Below are positions 18,668 to 28,173 of a stretch of DNA of 64,000 nt, one piece after another. Under the pieces are notes generated by a model that saw nothing but the letters and a program-made list of their open reading frames with translations, had not been told where the DNA came from and did not search any database. The translations under genes and the position numbers were made by a program. The DNA is from Streptomyces verrucosisporus (GTDB lineage: Bacteria; Actinomycetota; Actinomycetes; Streptomycetales; Streptomycetaceae), in the NCBI RefSeq assembly GCF_017114865.1, contig NZ_JADEYH010000013.1, positions 1-64,000 of the forward strand, in the 5' to 3' direction. Position 1 is the stretch's first letter, and each line of letters begins with the position of its first letter.

Positions 18668-19148
18668 GGGGCGGCCCGGGCGGTCCCGCGGGGGCCTGCC
18701 CGGGCCCTTCCGGCTCCTCCGGCCCGCCCGGCTCCCGTGCCTCCTCGGCACGGCCGCGGGGGCCGTACGCCACCAGGGTCAGCACCAGCAGCCCGAGCAC
18801 GAGCATCATGGCCGCGAACGCGGCCCAGCCCACCAGCCCGACACCGAGCGCGCCGAGCACCCCGTGCCCCACGGCCGCGGCGACCAGCAGGGCGCGGGCC
18901 GGGCGGGCGGGCGGCCGGTCGGTCAGCCCCGTACGCAGCAGCAGCGCGGCGCACAGCAGCAGGCAGGCGCCTACGAGCACGCCGCCGGCCCATGTCGAGA
19001 CGGCCATCAGACGCGGCTCCAGCCCGGCCAGGGACATCTTCTGACGGTCGGCCATGAGGCCCAGGACCCAGTGCAGCCACCCGGCACCGGCGGCTTCGGC
19101 CGCGAGTACGGCGGCCGCCGTAAGGGCCACCGCCCTTCTGTGCGCCAT
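18648..19148 (-). CDS. Four-helix membrane protein of unknown function
   Basis: About 166 residues with four predicted transmembrane helices (about 8-28, 48-70, 85-105 and 110-130), a long extracytoplasmic loop between the first two, and a Pro/Glu/Gly-rich cytoplasmic tail of about 35 residues. No enzyme motif is visible. The start is ATG 19148 or the GTG four codons upstream. Its 3' end overlaps maf by 20 bases in convergent orientation. The position next to accA2 is conserved as I recall, but that does not reveal a function. Confidence 0.7.
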   Translation of the reverse strand: MAHRRAVALTAAAVLAAEAAGAGWLHWVLGLMADRQKMSLAGLEPRLMAVSTWAGGVLVGACLLLCAALLLRTGLTDRPPARPARALLVAAAVGHGVLGALGVGLVGWAAFAAMMLVLGLLVLTLVAYGPRGRAEEAREPGGPEEPEGPGQAPAGPPGPPLTPTAP

Positions 19149-19528
19149 CCCGTCCCCCACCCGTCGTCCCGTGGGCGCGCGTGGTGCGCGGCCCCTTCGG
19201 CAGCGCGCATGCTACTAACGGGTAACGGCTCGGGAAAGGCCTCGCGCCCCGGCAAAGAATCACCCCTGCGTTTATAGGAATCCCACAAAGAGTCCGGGAC
19301 TCTCGTTTCTTCGCTGGACAGTAACCTTGACCACACCGAAGATCTCCAGCCGGACGCGAGATCGCGGCGTACCGTGTACCCACAAGGGATTTGGGCTCCC
19401 CGGGACTCCCGGGGTCACATTCCGTGTGGGCAAGCTCACCCCCCTGGGCGACTCGGCCTGCGGTGTCGCCGATACCTAAACTCACATCGCTCATACTGTT
19501 GCGGCCCAGCGCCAAGGAGGAAGCCATC
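19149..19528. other. Promoter region of accA2 and the membrane gene
   Basis: A 380-base divergent region with no gene and lower G+C in its centre. Two short palindromes stand out: AGAGTCCGGGACTCT (19289-19303, seven-base arms around one base) and CCCCGGGACTCCCGGGG (19398-19414, eight-base arms around one base). They are candidate operators for accA2 or its divergent neighbour. The last bases contain AAGGAGG, eight bases before the accA2 GTG. Confidence 0.45.
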
Positions 19529-21304
19529 GTGCGCAAGGTGCTCATCGCCAATCGCGGTGAAATCGCTGTCCGGGTCGCCCGGGCCTGCCGGGACGCCGGG
19601 ATCGCGAGCGTGGCCGTCTACGCCGACCCGGACCGGGACGCACTCCACGTGCGGGTGGCGGACGAGGCCTTCGCGCTCGGTGGTGACACCCCCGCCACCA
19701 GCTACCTGGACATCTCCAAGGTACTCAAGGCCGCGGCCGACTCCGGCGCGGACGCGATCCACCCGGGCTACGGCTTCCTGTCGGAGAACGCCGAGTTCGC
19801 CCAGGCCGTCATCGACGCCGGACTGAACTGGATCGGCCCGCCCCCGCAGGCCATCCGCGACCTGGGCGACAAGGTCGCCGCCCGCCACATCGCCCAGCGC
19901 GCCGGCGCCCCGCTGGTGGCCGGCACCCCCGACCCGGTCTCCGGCGCGGACGAGGTGGTGGCCTTCGCCGAGGAGCACGGCCTGCCGATCGCCATCAAGG
20001 CCGCCTTCGGCGGCGGCGGGCGCGGCCTGAAGGTCGCCCGCACGCTTCAGGAGGTCCCCGAGCTGTACGACTCCGCGGTGCGCGAGGCGGTGGCCGCCTT
20101 CGGCCGCGGCGAGTGCTTCGTGGAGCGCTACCTGGACCGGCCCCGGCACGTGGAGACCCAGTGCCTGGCCGACAAGCACGGCAACGTGGTGGTCGTCTCC
20201 ACCCGTGACTGCTCGCTGCAGCGCCGCCACCAGAAGCTGGTCGAGGAGGCCCCCGCGCCGTTCCTGACCGACGAGCAGAACGCCGAGCTGTACCGGGCCT
20301 CCAAGGCCATCCTGAAGGAGGCCGGCTACGTCGGCGCCGGCACCTGCGAGTTCCTCGTCGGCCAGGACGGCACGATCTCCTTCCTGGAGGTCAACACCCG
20401 CCTGCAGGTCGAGCACCCGGTCACCGAGGAGGTCACCGGCATCGACCTGGTCCGCGAGATGTTCCGCATCGCCGACGGCGAACCGCTGGGCTACGACGAC
20501 CCGCCGGTGCGCGGCCACTCCTTCGAGTTCCGCATCAACGGCGAGGACCCCGGCCGGAACTTCCTGCCCGCCCCGGGGACCGTGACGAAGTTCGACCCGC
20601 CCACCGGCCCGGGTGTGCGCCTGGACGCCGGTGTGGAGTCCGGCAGCGTCATCGGCCCGGCCTGGGACTCGCTGCTGGCCAAGCTGATCGTCACCGGCGC
20701 CACCCGGGCCCAGGCCCTCCAGCGCGCCGCCCGGGCACTGGCCGAGTTCCAGGTCGAGGGCATGGCCACCGCCATCCCCTTCCACCGCACGGTGGTCGCC
20801 GACCCGGCATTCGCCCCGGAGGTGAACGGCCGGCCCGCCGACCCGTTCACCGTCCACACCCGGTGGATCGAGACCGAGTTCGTCAACGACATCAAGCCCT
20901 TCGCCGCGCCCGGCGCGGACGAGGAGGACGACGAGCCCGGCCGCGAGACGGTGGTCGTCGAGGTCGGCGGCAAGCGCCTGGAGGTCTCCCTGCCCGCCGC
21001 GCTGGGCATGTCCCTGGCCCGCACCGCCGCGGCCGGCGGCGCCCGCCCCAAGCGGCGCGCGGCCAAGAAGTCCGGCCCGGCCGCCTCCGGTGACGCGCTG
21101 GCCTCCCCGATGCAGGGCACCATCGTCAAGGTCGCCGTGGAGGAGGGCCAGACCGTCGCCGAGGGCGAGCTGGTCGTGGTGCTGGAGGCGATGAAGATGG
21201 AGCAGCCCATCAACGCCCACCGCGGCGGCACCGTCAAGGGCCTGAACGCCGCCGTCGGAGCCGGTGTCAGCGCCGGCGCCGTCATCTGCGAGATCAAGGA
21301 CTGA
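19529..21304 (+). CDS. accA2: Acyl-CoA carboxylase alpha subunit (biotin carboxylase + BCCP)
   Basis: A 591-residue protein, the normal length for actinobacterial AccA. The biotin carboxylase domain (1-450) shows [13 protein letters not shown], the ATP-grasp glycine loop [13 protein letters not shown], the [11 protein letters not shown] and [14 protein letters not shown] segments with catalytic residues. A linker (about 460-520) leads to the biotinyl carrier domain with EAMKM, biotinylated on Lys556. It supplies carboxybiotin to AccB, PccB and AccD-type beta subunits. GTG start with a strong AAGGAGG. Followed by a 42-base palindromic terminator. Both halves of the carboxylase and its biotin ligase are thus within 6 kb. 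Confidence 0.95.
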   Translation: MRKVLIANRGEIAVRVARACRDAGIASVAVYADPDRDALHVRVADEAFALGGDTPATSYLDISKVLKAAADSGADAIHPGYGFLSENAEFAQAVIDAGLNWIGPPPQAIRDLGDKVAARHIAQRAGAPLVAGTPDPVSGADEVVAFAEEHGLPIAIKAAFGGGGRGLKVARTLQEVPELYDSAVREAVAAFGRGECFVERYLDRPRHVETQCLADKHGNVVVVSTRDCSLQRRHQKLVEEAPAPFLTDEQNAELYRASKAILKEAGYVGAGTCEFLVGQDGTISFLEVNTRLQVEHPVTEEVTGIDLVREMFRIADGEPLGYDDPPVRGHSFEFRINGEDPGRNFLPAPGTVTKFDPPTGPGVRLDAGVESGSVIGPAWDSLLAKLIVTGATRAQALQRAARALAEFQVEGMATAIPFHRTVVADPAFAPEVNGRPADPFTVHTRWIETEFVNDIKPFAAPGADEEDDEPGRETVVVEVGGKRLEVSLPAALGMSLARTAAAGGARPKRRAAKKSGPAASGDALASPMQGTIVKVAVEEGQTVAEGELVVVLEAMKMEQPINAHRGGTVKGLNAAVGAGVSAGAVICEIKD

Positions 21305-21324
21305 CTCCGCACCGCCCCGGCGCA

Positions 21325-21366
21325 CGGAAGGGGGCGGGACGGCCGCGGCCGTCCCGCCCCCTTCCG
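21325..21366. terminator. Perfect 42-base palindrome, bidirectional terminator
   Basis: Arms of 21 bases are exactly complementary with no spacer. It lies 20 bases after the accA2 stop and 46 bases after the stop of the convergent DeoR-family gene, so it can terminate both. Confidence 0.8.
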
Positions 21367-21412
21367 CCGTACACGCCGTATGCGCGTACGCTCCATCGGC
21401 GTGCGGCCGGTC

Positions 21413-22453
21413 TCAGTGGCGGCGGGGTGCCAGGTCCGCGACCCGGCCCATCGCCTGGCTCTCGCCCTGAGCGATCGACGGGGCCGTCCGCAGCTGGGCG
21501 CCGCTCCCGCCGCCCGGCGGGTGGTGCCGGCTCCGCTGACCCGGCAGCGGCACCTCGCGCCGCGGCCGGCCACCAGGACCGCCGGGCCGGCCCTCGCCCT
21601 CCGCCCCGGCCGCGGCGCCCTGACCGGAGTGGGCCACGGGCGCCGCGCCCACCGCTCCGGACGGCGTACCGGTCGCGCCGGCCACCGTGATCCGGACACC
21701 CTGGTCCGCCAGCGCCTGGAGTTCGGCCGCCGCCCGGTCCTCGTGCGGCGGGGGCTCGTCCGTCACCAGACGGGTGATGGCCTCCGGGGAGACGGTCTGG
21801 AACATGGTGTCGACGCCCAGCTTGGTGTGGTCCGCCAGGACGACCACCTCCGCGGCGGCCTGCACCAGCGCCCGGTCCACGCTCGCCGACAGCATGTTGG
21901 AGGTCGACAGGCCGCGCTCGGCCGTCAGCCCGCTGCCGGACAGGAAGGCGCGCGAGACCCGCAGCCCCTGCAGGGACTGCTCGGCTCCGCTGCCGACCAG
22001 CGCGTAGTCGGCGCCGCGCAGCGTGCCTCCGGTCATCACGACCTCGACGCGGTTGGCGTGCGCCAGCGCCTGCGCCACCAGCAGGGAGTTGGTGACCACG
22101 GTCAGACCGGGAACGCGCGCCAGGCGGCGGGCCAGTTCCTGCGTGGTCGTCCCGGCTCCGACGACGACGGCCTCGCCCTCCTCCACGAGGCCCGCGGCGG
22201 CGTCGGCGATCGCGTTCTTCTCTGCGGTCGCCAGATGCGCCTTGTGCGGGAAGCCGGACTCCCGTGAGAAGCCGCCGGGCAGCACCGCGCCGCCGTGCCG
22301 GCGGTCCAGCAGTCCTTCCGCCTCCAGCGCCCGGACATCACGACGCACGGTCACTTCGGAGGTCTGGACGACACGTGCGAGTTCGCGGAGCGACACCGCT
22401 CCGTTGGCCCGCACCATTTCGAGGATCAGTTGACGACGTTCTGCAGCGAACAC
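21413..22453 (-). CDS. DeoR/GlpR family transcriptional regulator
   Basis: About 346 residues. The N-terminal winged helix (AAERRQLILEMVRANGAVSLRELARVVQTSEVTVRRD) and the sugar-phosphate-binding DeoR domain (KNAIADAAA, GAGTTTQELARRL, VTNSLLVAQAL, ADHTKLG) are typical. After about residue 250 comes a roughly 90-residue Gly/Pro/Ala-rich tail, longer than the family norm. It probably represses a sugar or nucleoside gene in response to a phosphorylated sugar. The GTG start lacks a ribosome binding site. Two palindromes just upstream suggest autoregulation. It is close to pnp and deoC, but its upstream palindromes differ from the shared nucleoside operator. Confidence 0.88.
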   Translation of the reverse strand: MFAAERRQLILEMVRANGAVSLRELARVVQTSEVTVRRDVRALEAEGLLDRRHGGAVLPGGFSRESGFPHKAHLATAEKNAIADAAAGLVEEGEAVVVGAGTTTQELARRLARVPGLTVVTNSLLVAQALAHANRVEVVMTGGTLRGADYALVGSGAEQSLQGLRVSRAFLSGSGLTAERGLSTSNMLSASVDRALVQAAAEVVVLADHTKLGVDTMFQTVSPEAITRLVTDEPPPHEDRAAAELQALADQGVRITVAGATGTPSGAVGAAPVAHSGQGAAAGAEGEGRPGGPGGRPRREVPLPGQRSRHHPPGGGSGAQLRTAPSIAQGESQAMGRVADLAPRRH

Positions 22454-22457
22454 AGAA

Positions 22458-22514
22458 CAGACGGTAACCCGCGCGACCGTCTGGTTTCAGCTGTTTCCGC
22501 TGAATAACGGAAAC
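22458..22514 (-). promoter_or_regulatory. Two inverted repeats upstream of the DeoR-family gene
   Basis: CAGACGGT (22458-22465) pairs with ACCGTCTG (22476-22483) across ten bases, and GTTTCCG (22493-22499) pairs with CGGAAAC (22508-22514) across eight. The first begins five bases upstream of the GTG start of the regulator. Their placement in its promoter/leader suggests operators, possibly for the regulator itself. Confidence 0.5.
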
Positions 22515-22575
22515 TGTTCGTAGGCAGAACCCTGCCGTGGTATATGCGGGCGGCCCGGCGGACCCCGGGCCCCGG

Positions 22576-24015
22576 TCAGCCGCCCTCGGCCGCCTTCCGC
22601 GTCTGGAGCTGCCTCGCCACCTCGCCGATCGAACCCGACAGGGAGGGGTAGACCGTGAAGGTGTTGGCGATCTGCTCGACCGTCAGGTTGTTGTCGACCG
22701 CGATCGCGATCGGGTGGATCAGCTCGCTGGCGCGCGGCGCGACCACCACGCCGCCGACCACGATCCCCGTGCCCGGACGGCAGAACAGCTTCACGAAACC
22801 GTCCCGCACGCCCTGCATCTTCGCCCGCGCGTTGCGCAGCAGCGGCAGCTTGACGGCGCGGGCGTCGATCCGGCCGGCGTCCACGTCGGCCTGGGTGTAG
22901 CCGACGGTGGCGATCTCCGGGTCGGTGAAGACGTTCGCCGAGACCGTCTTCAGGTCCAGCGGGGCCACCGTCTCGCCCAGGAAGTGGTACATCGCGATCC
23001 GGCCCTGCATGGCCGCGACCGAGGCGAGCGCGAACACGCCCGTGCAGTCGCCGGCCGCGTAGACGCCGGGCACGGAGGTGCGCGAGACCCGGTCGGTGCG
23101 GATGTGACCGGAGTCCCTCAGCGCCACTCCGGCCTCCTCCAGACCGATGTCCGAGGTGTTGGGGACGGCGCCGACGGCCATCAGGCAGTGGCTGCCGGTG
23201 ATGACCCGGCCGTCGGAGAGGGTGACCTCCACCCGGTCCCCGACGCGCTTGGCGGAGGCGGCCCGGGAGCGCGACATCACGTTCATGCCGCGGCGGCGGA
23301 AGACGTCCTCCAGCACGACCGCCGCGTCCGGGTCCTCGCCCGGCAGCACTCGGTCGCGCGAGGAGACCAGCGTCACCCGGGAGCCGAGCGCCTGGTAGGC
23401 GCCCGCGAACTCGGCGCCGGTGACGCCGGAGCCGACCACGATCAGCTCCTCGGGCTGCTCCTCCAGGTCGTACACCTGCGTCCAGTTCAGGATGCGCTCG
23501 CCGTCGGGGCGGGCGTCGGGCAGCTCGCGCGGCTTGCCGCCGGTGGCGATGAGCACGGCGTCGGCCGTCAGCCGCTCCTCCTCGCCCCCGGCCGTCTCCA
23601 CCACGACCTGCCGAGTGCCGTCGGACGCCTGGTTCGGCTCCAGCCGGCCGCGGCCGCGCAGCACGCGGGCGCCGGCGCGGGTGACGGCGGCGGTGATGTC
23701 GTGCGACTGGGCCAGTGCCAGGCGCTTCACACGCCGGTTGACCTTCCCCAGGTCCACGCCGACGACCCGGGCGGGGTTGTCGGGGTCGGGGGTGCCGTCC
23801 TCGACGATGATGCCGAGCTCCTCGTAGGAGGAACCGAAGCTCGTCATCACCTCGGCGGTCGCGATGAGCGTCTTGGAGGGGACGCAGTCGGTCAGCACCG
23901 AGGCGCCGCCCAGACCGTCGCGGTCGACGACGGTCACTTCCGCACCGAGCTGCGCGGCCACCAGCGCCGCCTCGTAGCCGCCTGGTCCACCACCGATGAT
24001 CACGATCCGAGTCAC
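22576..24015 (-). CDS. LpdA-like NAD(P)H-quinone oxidoreductase (class I flavin disulfide reductase family)
   Basis: A 479-residue FAD enzyme. The FAD Rossmann motif IIGGGPGGYEAAL, the NAD(P) motif VVGSGVTGAEFAG, and the second FAD motif VPGVYAAGDCTG are present, as is the dimerisation domain with FTDPEIATVGYTQ. The segment that normally carries the redox pair reads GGASVLTDCVPSKTL, so only the second cysteine is kept. The C-terminal catalytic His is replaced in HPIAIAVDNN. This matches the mycobacterial LpdA/Rv3303c type, which reduces quinones rather than lipoamide. GTG start. It is upstream of the DeoR-family gene on the same strand with a 122-base gap, so probably not in one operon. Confidence 0.88.
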   Translation of the reverse strand: MTRIVIIGGGPGGYEAALVAAQLGAEVTVVDRDGLGGASVLTDCVPSKTLIATAEVMTSFGSSYEELGIIVEDGTPDPDNPARVVGVDLGKVNRRVKRLALAQSHDITAAVTRAGARVLRGRGRLEPNQASDGTRQVVVETAGGEEERLTADAVLIATGGKPRELPDARPDGERILNWTQVYDLEEQPEELIVVGSGVTGAEFAGAYQALGSRVTLVSSRDRVLPGEDPDAAVVLEDVFRRRGMNVMSRSRAASAKRVGDRVEVTLSDGRVITGSHCLMAVGAVPNTSDIGLEEAGVALRDSGHIRTDRVSRTSVPGVYAAGDCTGVFALASVAAMQGRIAMYHFLGETVAPLDLKTVSANVFTDPEIATVGYTQADVDAGRIDARAVKLPLLRNARAKMQGVRDGFVKLFCRPGTGIVVGGVVVAPRASELIHPIAIAVDNNLTVEQIANTFTVYPSLSGSIGEVARQLQTRKAAEGG

Positions 24016-24130
24016 GTACCCCAGTCTCGCACGCGCCCCCGCGGCGGCCGCCACCACCCGCCGCGGGCACGGCGGCGGGCACGGGGCGGTCCGCACGGGT
24101 GGCCCGGGCCGCTGCCTATACCCTCGTCAC

Positions 24131-24568
24131 ATGTCGCTCTACGCCGCATACGCCGGAAACCTCGACGCCCGGCTGATGTCCCGCCGCGCCCCGCACTCGC
24201 CGCTGCGCGGCACCGGGTGGCTCAGCGGCTGGCGCCTGACCTTCGGCGGCGAGCACATGGGGTGGGAGGGCTCGCTGGCGACCATCGTCGAGGCTCCGAA
24301 GGCGACCGTGTTCGTCGCGCTGTACGACATCGCGCCCATGGACGAGGACTCCATGGACCGCTGGGAGGGCGTCGGCATGGACGTCTACCGCCGTATGCGG
24401 GTGCGGGTGCACACCCTGGACGGCGACGAGCCGGCCTGGTGCTACGTCCTCAACGGCTACGAGGGCGGGCTGCCCTCGGCCCGCTACCTGGGGGAGATCG
24501 CCGACGCGGCGGAGTCGGCCGGGGCGCCCCACGACTATGTGACGGAACTGCGCAAGCGCCCCTGCTGA
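24131..24568 (+). CDS. Gamma-glutamylcyclotransferase-fold protein
   Basis: A 145-residue soluble protein. It begins SLYAAYAGNLDARLM, which aligns with the substrate loop (YGSN motif) of the gamma-glutamylcyclotransferase/AIG2 fold, and continues with GWRLTFGGE, ATIVEAPKATVFVALYDIAPMDEDSMDRWEG with the acidic catalytic Glu/Asp region, and YRRMRVRV. The GxxN loop reads YAGN instead of YGSN, so substrate and activity are uncertain. ATG at 24131. It stands alone between the flavoprotein gene (divergent) and pnp; it has no operator of the nucleoside type in front. Confidence 0.78.
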   Translation: MSLYAAYAGNLDARLMSRRAPHSPLRGTGWLSGWRLTFGGEHMGWEGSLATIVEAPKATVFVALYDIAPMDEDSMDRWEGVGMDVYRRMRVRVHTLDGDEPAWCYVLNGYEGGLPSARYLGEIADAAESAGAPHDYVTELRKRPC

Positions 24569-24702
24569 GGCCGGGCCGGACGGGCCTCCCGCCGGACGGG
24601 CCGCCCTGGGTCGTTTTCCGGCCACTTCCGCCATCTTCAGGACATTCCGACCGACCCGGGTCCGCTTTGGCCCGCTTCCGGGACCACTCCCCGGACACCC
24701 GT

Positions 24703-24714
24703 CTACGCGCGTAG
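24703..24714. promoter_or_regulatory. Nucleoside-regulon palindrome, pnp copy
   Basis: Exact CTACGCGCGTAG, ending 25 bases before the GTG start of the purine nucleoside phosphorylase gene. The same 12-mer recurs before deoC, add and the transporter operon. Confidence 0.7.
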
Positions 24715-24739
24715 GCGATTACCGGCTACCCTCATCGGC

Positions 24740-25561
24740 GTGAACGCTTCTGCCACCACCGACTACTCCGGCGCCCCGTACGCCGCCGCCCGCACCGCGG
24801 CGGCGCGCCTGCGCGAGCTGACCGGCGCGGGGACCCACGACGTCGCCCTGGTCATGGGCTCGGGCTGGGTGCCGGCCGCCGACGCGCTCGGGGAGCCGGA
24901 ACACGAGTTCCCGGTCACCGACCTGCCCGGCTTCCCGCCGCCGGCGGTCGAGGGCCACGCCGGAAAGGTCCGCTCCCACCGCCTCGGCGACAAGCGGGCG
25001 CTGGTCTTCCTGGGCCGCACCCACTACTACGAGGGCCGTGGCGTCGCCTCCGTCGTCCACGGGATCCGCTCGGCCGTGGCCGCGGGCTGCAAGACCGTCG
25101 TGCTGACCAACGGCTGCGGCGGGCTGCGCCCCGGGATGCGCCCCGGCCAGCCGGTCCTCATCCGGGACCACATCAACCTCACCGGCGTCTCGCCGATCGT
25201 CGGCGCCAACTTCGTCGACCTCACCGACCTGTACTCGCCGCGGCTGCGCGCGCTGTGCCAGGAGGTGGACGCCACCCTGGAGGAGGGCGTCTACGTCCAG
25301 TTCCCCGGCCCGCACTACGAGACGCCCGCCGAGATCGGCATGGTCCGGGCGATCGGCGGAGACCTGGTGGGCATGTCCACCGTCCTGGAGGCGATCGCCG
25401 CCCGCGAGGCGGGCGCCGAGGTGCTGGGCGTCTCCCTGGTCACCAACCTCGCCGCGGGCATGACCGGCGAACCGCTCAACCACGAGGAGGTCCTCCGGGC
25501 GGGCCGCGACTCGGCCGCCCGGATGGGCTCGCTGCTGGACAGCGTCCTGCGGCGCATCTGA
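24740..25561 (+). CDS. Purine nucleoside phosphorylase
   Basis: A 273-residue enzyme of the trimeric PNP/MTAP family. It splits (deoxy)inosine and (deoxy)guanosine with phosphate to base plus (deoxy)ribose-1-phosphate. Visible family features are VALVMGSGW (phosphate-binding Ser), [50 protein letters not shown] with the base-binding Glu, and [13 protein letters not shown] start only 25 bases after the CTACGCGCGTAG operator; no clear ribosome binding site, so the leader may be very short. The sugar-phosphate mutase gene follows 205 bases downstream. Confidence 0.94.
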   Translation: MNASATTDYSGAPYAAARTAAARLRELTGAGTHDVALVMGSGWVPAADALGEPEHEFPVTDLPGFPPPAVEGHAGKVRSHRLGDKRALVFLGRTHYYEGRGVASVVHGIRSAVAAGCKTVVLTNGCGGLRPGMRPGQPVLIRDHINLTGVSPIVGANFVDLTDLYSPRLRALCQEVDATLEEGVYVQFPGPHYETPAEIGMVRAIGGDLVGMSTVLEAIAAREAGAEVLGVSLVTNLAAGMTGEPLNHEEVLRAGRDSAARMGSLLDSVLRRI

Positions 25562-25766
25562 TCCGGGACCCCCGGCGGTACGGGCCCCGGGCCTCTGGCT
25601 CCCGGACTCCCGTCCCTGCCCCCGGACGGCCCATCCCGGGGCGGGCCGGGCGGGCGTTCCGGGTACCGGTGGACACCGAGAGCCGCCGCGCCCACCGGCG
25701 CGGGAGCGAAGCGGGAGCGGCGTACGGCGCCGCCCCACAGGCGAGACGCGAGAGGCGGAGGAGACC

Positions 25767-27440
25767 GTGGCAACCGTGCACGAGGACCTGACCGCGCGGG
25801 CGCGGTCCTGGCTGGCCGAGGACCCCGACCCGCAGACCCGTGCGGAACTGGCCGCCCTCATCGAGGCCGGTGAGCTGGAGGAACTGGAGGACCGCTTCTC
25901 GGGCACCCTCCGGTTCGGCACCGCCGGGCTGCGCGGGGAACTGGGCGCCGGACCGATGCGGATGAACCGCGCGGTCGTCATCCGCGCGGCCGCCGGGCTC
26001 GCGGCCTACCTGCGCGGCCGCGGACACGACGGCGGCCTGGTAGTCATCGGCTACGACGCCCGCCACCGAAGTGAGGACTTCGCCCGCGACACCGCCGCCG
26101 TGATGACCGGCGCCGGCCTGCGGGCGGCCCTGCTGCCCCGCCCGCTGCCCACGCCCGTACTGGCCTTCGCCGTCCGGCACCTGGGCGCCGTCGCGGGCGT
26201 CACCGTCACCGCCAGCCACAACCCGCCGCGCGACAACGGCTACAAGGTCTACCTCGGCGGGGGCTCCCAGATCGTGCCGCCCGCCGACGGGGAGATCGCC
26301 GACGAGATCGCCTCCATCGGTTCCCTGGCGGACGTCCCGCGCGCCGAGTCCGGCTGGGAGGTGCTCGGCGAGGAGATCGTGGACGCCTATCTGGAGCGCG
26401 CGGCCCGTGTCCTCACCCCCGGCGGGCCCCGGGAGGTGAAGGTGGTCCACACCTCGCTGCACGGCGTGGGCGGCGCCACGGTCTCCGCCGCCTTCGGGCG
26501 CGCGGGCTTCCCCGTCCCGGTGCCGGTGGCCGAGCAGGCCGAGCCCGACCCGGACTTCCCGACCGTGGCCTTCCCCAATCCGGAGGAGCCCGGGGCGATG
26601 GACCTGGCCTTCGCCACCGCCCGCGAGCACCGGGCGGATCTGGTGATCGCCAACGATCCCGACGCCGACCGCTGCGCGGTGGCCGTCCCCGACCCGGAGG
26701 CGGATGCGGGCTGGCGGATGCTGCGCGGCGACGAGGTGGGGGCGCTGCTGGCCACCCATCTGGTGCACAAGCGGGCGCGGGGGGCCTTCGCCACCACGAT
26801 CGTCTCCTCCTCCCTGCTGTCGCGCATCGCCGAGGCGGCGGGCCTGCCGTACACCGAGACGCTGACCGGCTTCAAGTGGCTGGCCCGCACCGACGGGCTG
26901 CGCTACGCCTACGAGGAGGCGCTGGGCTACTGCGTCGACCCCGAGGGCGTGCGCGACAAGGACGGCATCACGGCCGCGCTGCTCGTCGCGGAGCTGGCCG
27001 CCGAGCTGAAGGAGAGCGGGCGCTCCCTGACGGAGCTGCTGGACGACATCGCGGTGGAGTACGGGCTGCACGCCACCGACCAGCTCTCGGTCCGGGTGGA
27101 GGACCTGTCCGTGATCGCCGGCGCGATGCGCCGGCTGCGCCAGGCGCCGCCCGCGGTGCTGGCCGGTCTGACGGTGACCTCGGCCGAGGACCTGAGCCGG
27201 GGCGGCGAGGCCCTGCCGCCGACCGACGGCCTGCGCTACCGGCTGGCGGGCGACCCCCGGCAGCGGGTGGCCGGCGCCCGGATCGTCGTCCGCCCCAGCG
27301 GCACGGAGCCGAAGCTGAAGTGCTACCTGGAGGCGGTCGTCTCCGTGGCGGACGCCTCGGACCTGGCCGCGGCCCGCGCCACGGCGCGGGAGGTGCTGGG
27401 CGCCCTCAGGACGGACCTTGCCGCCGCCGCGGGGATCTGA
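25767..27440 (+). CDS. Phospho-sugar mutase, probable phosphopentomutase
   Basis: A 557-residue alpha-D-phosphohexomutase superfamily enzyme with all four domains: phospho-serine loop TASHNPPRDNGYKVY (Ser150), metal loop NDPDADRC, sugar loop in GFKWLA and EALGYCVDPEGVRDKDG, and C-terminal phosphate loop RPSGTEPKLKCYLE. Length, the RFGTAGLRG start and the sugar-loop sequence resemble the PGM2/yeast-Pgm3 branch, which isomerises (deoxy)ribose-1-phosphate to the 5-phosphate. Location between pnp and deoC fits that reaction exactly, so I infer a phosphopentomutase role rather than phosphomannomutase. GTG start with GGAGGAG. No copy of the nucleoside palindrome precedes it. Confidence 0.85.
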   Translation: MATVHEDLTARARSWLAEDPDPQTRAELAALIEAGELEELEDRFSGTLRFGTAGLRGELGAGPMRMNRAVVIRAAAGLAAYLRGRGHDGGLVVIGYDARHRSEDFARDTAAVMTGAGLRAALLPRPLPTPVLAFAVRHLGAVAGVTVTASHNPPRDNGYKVYLGGGSQIVPPADGEIADEIASIGSLADVPRAESGWEVLGEEIVDAYLERAARVLTPGGPREVKVVHTSLHGVGGATVSAAFGRAGFPVPVPVAEQAEPDPDFPTVAFPNPEEPGAMDLAFATAREHRADLVIANDPDADRCAVAVPDPEADAGWRMLRGDEVGALLATHLVHKRARGAFATTIVSSSLLSRIAEAAGLPYTETLTGFKWLARTDGLRYAYEEALGYCVDPEGVRDKDGITAALLVAELAAELKESGRSLTELLDDIAVEYGLHATDQLSVRVEDLSVIAGAMRRLRQAPPAVLAGLTVTSAEDLSRGGEALPPTDGLRYRLAGDPRQRVAGARIVVRPSGTEPKLKCYLEAVVSVADASDLAAARATAREVLGALRTDLAAAAGI

Positions 27441-27489
27441 TCCCGCGGCGTTCTCCGGCTCCGGGCGGGTGTCCCGGGGCCGGGGGACG

Positions 27490-28116
27490 TCAGCCCAGGA
27501 ACAGCAGGAGCAGCAGGGCCGCCCCGCCGGCCACCGCCGGGACGAGGACCTCGTAGGCCCAGCGGACGCTCGGGGCTCCCTGCGCGTCCTCGTCGGAGGC
27601 GTGGCGCTCGGCCAGGGCGCGGATCTCGTCGATCGCCTGGTCCGCCTGGGCCCGGTAGCCGCTGTTGCCGGACAGCTCCGTGGCGAACACCGATCCGTGA
27701 CCCGACAGGTTCACCGAGGAGTTGCCGCCCCCCTGGTTCTGCCGCTGCGCCTTCTTGCGCTGGCGCAGCGAGACCGGGATCGCCCACATCTGGTACTTGC
27801 CGTCGCCCGCGAAGACCTCGGCGGAGTACGCGGCCCGTACGCCCTCGACCGACGCCCACGGCAGCGTGATCGTGCGGAAGGGGTTGCGCACCCGCAGCCG
27901 CTCGCGCCCCGCGTACACGGCTGGCCGCAGGGAGAAGGCGAAGATCAGCGGCACGAGGGCCACCAGCGCGGCCAGCGAGAGCCACCGGGTGCGGCCCTCG
28001 CCGCCGACGATCCCGTCGGCGGCGAGCATCACGACGAGCGCCAGCAGCAGCGTGCCCCCCACCATCCCCATGGTCGAGCGGTAGGTGTGGTCCGCGTACC
28101 CGGTCTGCTCACTCAT
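27490..28116 (-). CDS. PH-domain-containing membrane protein
   Basis: A 208-residue protein: two N-terminal transmembrane helices (about 17-35 and 43-60), a bacterial pleckstrin-homology-like domain (RLRVRNPFRTITLPWASVEGVRAAYSAEVF, then QMWAIPVSLR), a basic, Gln/Lys-rich linker and a final helix (about 186-205). This is the common actinobacterial bPH layout. Function unknown; the family is linked to membrane or envelope processes. The ATG has GGAGG only one base upstream, an unusually short spacing. It lies on the strand opposite to the pnp-deoC genes. Confidence 0.75.
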   Translation of the reverse strand: MSEQTGYADHTYRSTMGMVGGTLLLALVVMLAADGIVGGEGRTRWLSLAALVALVPLIFAFSLRPAVYAGRERLRVRNPFRTITLPWASVEGVRAAYSAEVFAGDGKYQMWAIPVSLRQRKKAQRQNQGGGNSSVNLSGHGSVFATELSGNSGYRAQADQAIDEIRALAERHASDEDAQGAPSVRWAYEVLVPAVAGGAALLLLLFLG

Positions 28117-28173
28117 GCCTCCGATTCTGCACGACCGCACCGCGCGGGCGTCCGGCCGGTGGGCGCTCACCGG

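Noticed and set aside
21413-22453. DeoR-family protein as the regulator of the CTACGCGCGTAG regulon
   Set aside because: Tempting because of location and family name, but its upstream region has different palindromes and no copy of the motif; I have no evidence for the link.
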